From Nymphaea colorata (Eukaryota > Streptophyta > Magnoliopsida > Nymphaeales > Nymphaeaceae), in contig NC_045148.1 of assembly GCF_008831285.2 (NCBI RefSeq), forward strand, positions 23,851,878 through 23,915,877: a stretch of 64,000 nucleotides of DNA, in the 5' to 3' direction. Positions 57,562-64,000 of the stretch are shown here, piece by piece. The notes under the pieces were generated by a model. It had not been told where the DNA came from, searched no databases, and saw nothing but the letters and a program-made list of their open reading frames with translations. The translations under genes were made by a program, and so were the position numbers. Numbering within the stretch: position 1 is the stretch's first letter; each line of letters starts with the position of its first letter.

Positions 57562-60500
57562 GAAATCAGTAGGCTACCAATGTTACGAATGACTCCTTTT
57601 CTTATTTTGTGACCCTAAAAATGGTCTCAATGCTAAAAAGGGTTGCCAAAACATTGACTATCATCAATGCATTTTTAGCAATGTTTTAAACAATACAAAA
57701 TTAAAAAAAAGGATAGCCAGCTGATTTAAATATAAATAAATAAATGAATGAATGAATATATATATATATATATTATATATTATATATATATATAGGGAGA
57801 GAGAGAGAGAGACGACTAGGACTGGCAAACCCACCCACTCTCTCTTTGTCTTTTCCATCTCACCTTATGACCTCTCCAGCCCCTCCCATGTGGTCCCACC
57901 TTCTCTCCCACTTTCTCTTGAGAGCATTATTGAAGAGAAAGAGAATGTGTTCACATGCACACACACATATAAGAACTCAAAGCAAGGTCACGTTGACTTA
58001 AGAAATGGTTCAGGCAATTGTACTCACACTTCGTGAAACACAAAATTTATAAAAAGACAAAAAAAAAAAAAGAGATACATACCTGGTGCAATGTATCCTG
58101 TGGTTCCCAGAGTGGCTGTAAGAGTAGAATAATTCTGACAAACTAGAATCTTTGCAATGCCAAAATCGCTGACGTATGCTGTCATGTTCTCATCTAGAAG
58201 CACATTACTTGGCTTCAGATCACAATGAACTGTAGTCTCCGAGTAACCTTGGTGAAGATATTCTAGAGCACAAGCCACATCTATCATGATATCCAATCTC
58301 TGAACGAGATTCAAGTGATGGCCATCTGAATGTAGATAGACTTCTAGGCCCCCAAGGGGCATGTATTGGGGAACTAAAGCCTTGAAATCTCTACTAGAGC
58401 AAGACGTAATGACTTTAACGAGATTTCCGTGCCTGACTTGGCGCATGACAGTGCACTCGATGTCAAAACTTTTAGATGCTCCCTCAAATAACAAATTAAG
58501 GACCTTAACAGCCACTGTCGTTCCATCTACTAAAATTCCTTTGTAGACTGAACCAAAGCTTCCATTCCCAAGGAAATTTGCATTACTGAAGTTGCTCATT
58601 GCACGCACTAACTCTCTGTGAGAAATCACGGGAAGTGAAATTCCTCGTAATCTTTCAATGTCATCGAGATGTTTCAACAACCGCTTCTTTCTATAGCATG
58701 AGATACCGATGAGTGTCCAAACAATGACCAAAAGTGCTGAGCCTCCAATTGCGCAAGCGACAATGACTTTAGCCACATTGTTCTTACTTTGTCTCTGTTT
58801 TGTGTAAGCACAATGGGACTTGGAATTTGGGAGCTCCACATGGTGCATAGTTCCCTAGGAATTACTTGGCAGAAAGGTTTGCAAACTTTCCACCCCTCGG
58901 AATCTCTCCTTTCAATAGATTGAAGGACAAGTCCAAGACCTGGATGTATTGAAGTTTCTCCAATGATTTTGGTATCTCACCAGAAAGCTTGTTATGGGAA
59001 AGGTCAATAGTGCCAAGGTTTAGCATGTGATCAAGTTGTTCAGGAATGCGACCATCAAATGTGTTCTGAGAGAGATTCAAATACTCCAGCATTTGGAGCT
59101 TTGATAATGATGCAGGCAATTCTCCACTAAGTTGTTTGCAGAGATATCCATGTGGTCCATATGATAAAATTCCCGATACTCAATGGCAGGTGACTAGTGA
59201 AGGAGTTGTCCTGCAAGTATAGCTCCCACAAGTCCTTCAACTCATAAAGACCAGGCGGTAGTGTTGATGACAAATTGTTTGAACTTAGATACAGCCTTTG
59301 CAAACTAGTGAGATTGTTTATAGAGCTTGAAATTGACCCAGTTAGCATGTTGTGTCCAATATCAAAGCCATACATGCGACGAACTGGTAGAATGATAGTG
59401 GGATTGGGCCTTCTAATGCATTGTTGTCAAGAAGCAACACATGTAAGCTGTGCATCTGTCCTATATTTGGTGGAATGAGCCCTTTTATTTTGTTGGAACT
59501 CAACTTTAAGGCAATTAACTTGGTCAAGTTGGCTAGAGCTAATGGATAGTACCTTCAATCTGATTAGAGGAAAGGTCAAGTTTCGACAAGGTGGTTGTCA
59601 GGTTTCCAATAGAGGCAGGAAGAATGCCGTTCAAAAGGTTTTGTGATAGAAAAAATTCCTCTAGCATCCGACACCTAGTGAAGGATGTGAGAGTGGAGAG
59701 CTCTTGGTTGCCAGGGACATTGGTCAACATATTTCCCCCAAGTGAAAGGTACCTGAGTTGTGACGGACTACCTAATTCTAATGGTATTGGACCACTAAAT
59801 TTATTGCTTTCTGCACTACGAACTTGAAGTCTTGTAGCATTAGAAAGAGAATCCGGGAGAGGGCATCAAAATTGTTTATATGCATATAGAGTCGTCGGAG
59901 ATTGGGCAGGAAGCGGCCAGCATCTTTTGGGAGATGCCCTGTTAGTTGATTGGTCATGAAACTCAAACCCCAAAGAGCAGATAGGTTAAACAAGCTCTCA
60001 GGCAGTGTACCAGTGAGATTGTTCCTTTGCATGCTAAAGGCCATCAAGTGGGTTAGGCTTCCAAACTCAGAAGGAATGTTCCCCTGTATCTGATTTTCAC
60101 TAATAAAAAACCGCTCCAGTTTTGAGAGATTACCCAAAGCAACTGGAATGGTGCCAGTGAGCCTATTACCACCAATGTTTAAGTACTTGAGTTCGATAAA
60201 CTGCCTAGAAACTTTGGGATGCTTCCATAGAACTAGTTGCCCCTTGCTGACAGTGTTTGGAGACCTTGACAATGGCTCAGTGTTTGTGGAATTATCCCTT
60301 TAAAATGGTTTCCCCATATAGAAAGTATTTTCAACAAAGGGAGGCGGCTAAAATCAACGAGAAGGTGACCATGGAAACTGTTGTTTGAGAGTGAAGAACT
60401 TGTAAGAAGGAGAGATTGCTGATGTATGGGGAGAGGGTACCTTCAAGTGCCTTGTCAGTGAGGTTCATAGCAACAACCGTTTGTGAACTATGGCTGCATG

Positions 60501-60727
60501 AAACTCCATTCCATTGGCAGAAGAAATGTTTGAGTTCCAGTTTGAGAGTACATTGTAGGGTCTCTGGTGACCTGGGATTTGAAGGATAGCAATGCAAATT
60601 AATCGGTCACATTGCTTAGAGAAACAAAAACTGGTGATACCACTTCCTCACCAAGCACTATAGTCAAGGTAAGGAAGCAACACAAAAGAAAGCTTATGGG
60701 AAAAGGTGACAAACTGGCTGCAGCCAT

Positions 60728-63019
60728 ACCAGCCGAAGTTGTTGGTGGTAATTCTGTGCCTGCATAACCATGATAAGGAATCAAAGCCCCTTTTATAGAT
60801 TCTCTTCAAGAAACGGTGTCTTTTTTTTTAAAAAAAAAAATTGTTAATCTTGCACAACCATGACATGGCTGATCACATTAATGGCCTTCTCATGGCCACA
60901 TAGCCCTTATTCATTAGTATATTTCCACTATCATGTTTTATTTATGCCAGTTTTCAACTCTTTCTTCCCTTTTTCTAATTCCTCCCTTAAATCATCCAAT
61001 GGAAAAGACGTCATGATTCAAAGTTTGGATCAGACTTACAGTTTGAGTTAGATCCTAAGATGATAAAAATCAATTAATGAATCTTGTGAGCTCCCCATCA
61101 AAAACCTGCAAAGAATTGACTCAACTATCAGGGCAACTTGAATAATGTAGAACGGTTCAAGATAGGACAGGGAATGCTTGACGTGTATTAACTCCATATT
61201 TGGTGGCAGTTAGTAGGGGGCCAAGAAATTTTATTCACTCAACTACTAGCAAAAATACCATTATGAAGGGCGTGTCAATTTATCAATTAATGTTCTAGCC
61301 CATCAATATTTAGATGGTCTAGGCCGATGACAGGGAAATGTTTAAAGTTGCATATTTTGGCAACACAAGCTCTCGATCGATCTCTCAATTTCCTTCTGGT
61401 TGTCACACTTGATTAGGTAGTATTCGATAGCCTCTGTTCTGAGTCCGCATTGTAAGATCCTCAGTCTAAGTAAATTAAGGATCTTAGTAATATGGATCTT
61501 ATATCGAGGTAACATGTAAAAAACTATGGATATAAAGTCGGATGGGGGGTATTCAAGCTTAAATTCATATATTTGAAATCCTAGTGATCTCAGAACATTG
61601 TGGGTCTCAAATCTGCGGTGAAACAAATGCACCCTTAGTTCCAACGGCATTTAATGTGTGGAACAATAAGCATCGCTCTATCTGATCAAGGGACAAGTTA
61701 TCGTAGTAAAAATTAAGTTCTTCCCCCTTTAATTTATACATACTTCCACATCCCAAAGCTTTTCCAGTAAGATGGTAAGAACTTCTTTGTATCTATATAT
61801 ATGTATGCGTGTGTGTGTGTGTGTGTATTATGTAGTTGTCCATAACCAAAAAGCGTACAAACGTTTTGCATTTAGTCGTTGTAAATTTGTTTCAAACTCC
61901 ACACATATTTTATTGATAATGAGCACTGCATGCCGTACATTAATTCAAAATAAGTCTATTTTCTAGTGTTCTAATTATTTAAATAACATGCCAATTACAA
62001 GCCGAGTCAGTAGCACTGACCGATTCATTTTGTACAGTTGATACAATTAGTCCATCGGATCAGCTGATTCCTGGACTAGCATTAATATAACAGGTTTGAA
62101 GATCTTTTGCTGCCTTAGTTCTTGTCTGGATCGACCTTCTCATCAAGCTTGCCCTCAATCTGGATTATTTCATAAATGAACACTACTGACTTCCTTAAGC
62201 TTCACATTTCTATGGTGAAGCTTGTTCTTGTATTTGGACTGCACTCACTCAGATGTCAATTTTTGACATTGCTCTTCTTCTTTTGAAATTCCTTCCCAAC
62301 GTTTTTTATAACTCAATTTCGTGTGGTTTTAGTAAGGGAAATTTGGAGTGCCTACAACCATGTTTCCTCATTCCAGAGATAAGAGTAAATACCAAAGTAG
62401 TTGTTGCATGAGTTTTTACAAAATCTACATGGACCCGGTCCCTTCCTTTCCATTGTTGGTTAATTATTGCCACTCAGGTACATTGGTCCAAAGAATTATC
62501 TATGCAGAGTTCTTGTTGAACCGAGCATCTCATGATTTGAATTGATTTAGTTTGTGCCAAGCTTGTTTAATTAGTTTGAGTTTAATGAGTTATAGAACTA
62601 ACCTCCTTCAAATTGCACATGGCCCAAGTGAAGTCAAGCGTTCATATTATCTGGCAGTGTTTGATTTGGCACCGTTATTTAATGCTTACTTATCATTTTA
62701 ATTAGTTGCTCTTCTTCAGTTTTTGTCTTTATGTTAAATACATATTTCACCAATTTCATGTTGAAGCTCACAATTCACCTTGTGATAGGCTCAAGTCTTG
62801 CCTCTTGCCTTAAACGCCTTTATCAGCCAATTAAAGTTTTTGGTTTTTTTATCTTTTTTTAATACTGAAAAGACGGGAGAAAAGTGTCCAAAGATGTCAT
62901 GATCAAAAGATAGATTCAGAACTAAGGTTCAAATTTAAATACATTGATACGTAATTAAGGGACCTCTTGAAAACTTCTGAAGAATTGACTCATGCTGAGT
63001 ACATTGCAATTGGTGCAGA
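60728..63019. other. Stretch without a gene; upstream region of receptor kinase B
   Basis: The part next to 60727 should carry the promoter. An upstream ATG on the minus strand (60784) is in frame and would add 19 residues; I prefer 60727 because it aligns with the start of receptor A and gives a clean signal peptide. A (TG)n run lies at 61809-61828. Frames such as 61650-61342 show no family. Confidence 0.45.
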
Positions 63020-64000
63020 CGGGTCATTGAATTGGAAGTCTTCTCTTTAATTTGGTAGTCTATTATAGCATTCATGGATGAATGGTCTCAAAATGCACCT
63101 TTGAGACACCTTTGTCCAGCATATGATCTGTGACACTCAAACTCTCTTATTTGTTTCCGTTTTATTCAATTTTTGACATACCAATACGGATCAGCCCAAA
63201 GTTCTTATGTACGCTAATACCTTGTCCTAGATAGGGCGTTATAGACCCCCAATCTGACCCAAACAAATAACAGATGGAATGGATGAAGTTCAGAAAATAC
63301 AATTACAAATCCTCAAACACGCGACCAAGTCTAAATTTTTTTTTAGGAACATCCGGTGTAAACAAACAATCCAAGAACCTACTATCACAGGCCATAATGT
63401 TTTTATAAATGTTTACAGAAGTCAAATTGATTTTTTTTTTCTAAAATGCCAATGATTAAGTTTACATTTCTCTATACAAGAGTGGATCATTAACACTTGC
63501 TCGTGCCGTGAAACTTTCACTATACAGGCACCTCACACCACTTCTGCACACACTTGATACACTTGTAGGGTTATATATGACCCGAGTAAAAAATGAGCTC
63601 ATTCAGCCTGGCTCAAGCTCAAGTTTAGCTATATAAAGTCAGCTTCAACTCGATTCAGTACACCAAGCCACAGCTCGAGCTCGACTCATTTAAGCTTGTT
63701 TACCAACCCATCATTTGACTTGATTTCTTTCTTGGTTTTAAGTTTGAAGTTACAAAAAAACCTAGATAAATGGTTTACTCTAGTTTAATAAAATCAAGTT
63801 TATGTAACTTGAACTCGACGTATATATAATCACGAGTTTTGAGTTAAGCTCAATCTTAATAGAGCAAAGTCGAGTCGAGCTTGAGTTGGCTTGACTCGTT
63901 TTACAACTCTATCTACTTGACACACACAAATTGAGTTCAAAATTTTGGATTCAGATTCAAATATATAAATAGGATTCGGGTCAGATTCTGATTGTGACAT
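63020..64000 (-). repeat. Inverted copy of 23.1-24.45 kb at the right edge
   Basis: GGAAGTCTTCTCTTTAATTTGG, GCACCTTTGAGACACC, GGACCAGCATAT-like and GGTGTAAACAAACAATCC stretches mirror 23480-24440, and the last 60 bases mirror the GAATCTGAATC part near 23090-23140. It runs off the window. Confidence 0.8.
63566..63911 (-). mobile_element. hAT-like small element, family A (copy 3)
   Basis: TAGGGTTATATATGACCCG at one end and the inverse of TAGAGTTGTAAAACGAGTC at the other, 346 bp as in copy 2. Flanks TACACTTG and TCTACTTG match in 6 of 8. Confidence 0.7.

Larger units (their letters stand above)
56341..58082 (-). other. Intron of receptor kinase B (1742 bp)
   Basis: GTATGT donor and TTGAATTAG acceptor on the minus strand, at the conserved intron position of class XII LRR kinases. 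It holds a family C element (56549-56863), (TA)n at 57517-57559 and a TA-GA microsatellite at 57756-57812. The acceptor half (to about 57300) is shared, inverted, with 27000-27896. Confidence 0.85.
55980..60727 (-). pseudogene. LRR receptor kinase B, class XII (Xa21/EFR-like), two exons, many frameshifts
   Basis: ATG at 60727-60725 starts a signal peptide (MAAASLSPFPISFLLCCF...IVLG). The LRR N-terminal cap has FFCQWNGVSCS. About 20 LRRs follow (ELKYLNIGGNRLTGTIPVAL, LMAFSMQRNNLTGTLPESL, LSKLDLSSNQIEG, LGTIDLSHNKLSGEIPKSL), then a membrane segment (VIVACAIGGSALLVIVWTLI, about 58770-58710). The kinase has LGNGSFGSVYKG, VAVKVLNL, VHCDLKPSNVLLD and DFGIAK; Cys precedes the catalytic Asp, so it is non-RD. 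The donor is at 58082 after APE's AP, the acceptor at 56341; exon 2 (56340-55980) ends the C-lobe. About eleven one-base losses and three substitution stops break it. The kinase part of exon 1 (58840-58083) is fully open. Such receptors usually sense microbial patterns. Confidence 0.92.

Noticed and set aside
61342-61650. 102-codon minus-strand frame as a gene
   Set aside because: The residues show no family, and the DNA reads like a dispersed AT-rich repeat.

Overview
The window is nuclear DNA of a flowering plant. It is AT-rich and holds plant-type Copia retrotransposons, L1-type LINEs whose ORF1 carries a DUF4283 domain, many small hAT-like elements with 8-bp target duplications, and receptor-like kinase genes with leucine-rich repeats (LRR) of the Xa21/FLS2/EFR kind. 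The species cannot be named from the sequence. A run of exactly 100 N (39532-39631) is an assembly gap. No gene in the window reads open from end to end.

Layout. 1-2.8 kb: almost empty, with one exon-like fragment at the left edge. 2.9-5.1 kb: a truncated Copia element on the minus strand with gag, protease, pre-integrase, primer-binding site and LTR. 5.1-9.5 kb: a Copia-like leader and LTR module joined to a LINE with ORF1 and the endonuclease part of ORF2. 9.5-12.4 kb: a plain stretch, an AT satellite-like tract and a tandem duplication. 12.4-12.7 kb: a subtilisin-like protease fragment. 12.8-25.4 kb: repeated segments rich in GAATCTGAATC and GAGCTCGACTCG motifs, a 1.25-kb foldback element, a DUF4283 fragment and a second LTR module. 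25.4-35.2 kb: microsatellites, an orphan last exon of a receptor kinase, small transposons and an LRR receptor-like protein pseudogene split by a 114-bp element. 35.2-45.2 kb: inverted arms around an N-terminal LRR receptor kinase pseudogene and the gap. 45.5-50.5 kb: an inverted second copy of the 5.2-9.4 kb LTR+LINE block. 51.2-57.3 kb: more inverted copies of earlier segments. 56.0-60.7 kb: the best-preserved gene, a two-exon LRR receptor kinase on the minus strand with a non-RD kinase domain. 60.8-64 kb: no gene, then a repeat copy.

How it fits together. This is a decayed or poorly polished LRR receptor kinase cluster in which blocks of 1-4 kb were copied, mostly in inverted orientation, together with the transposons inside them. 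Non-RD kinases of this class are typically pattern-recognition immune receptors, so the locus resembles a birth-and-death immune receptor cluster. Two patterns stand out. Nearly all frameshifts in the receptor genes are one-base losses, mostly in short homopolymers. Five amber stops in the LINE and Copia lie where a CHG cytosine would have become T. I found no wholly new biological system. The strongest candidates for follow-up are the LTR module with promoter-like signals facing outward at both ends, and the foldback element.
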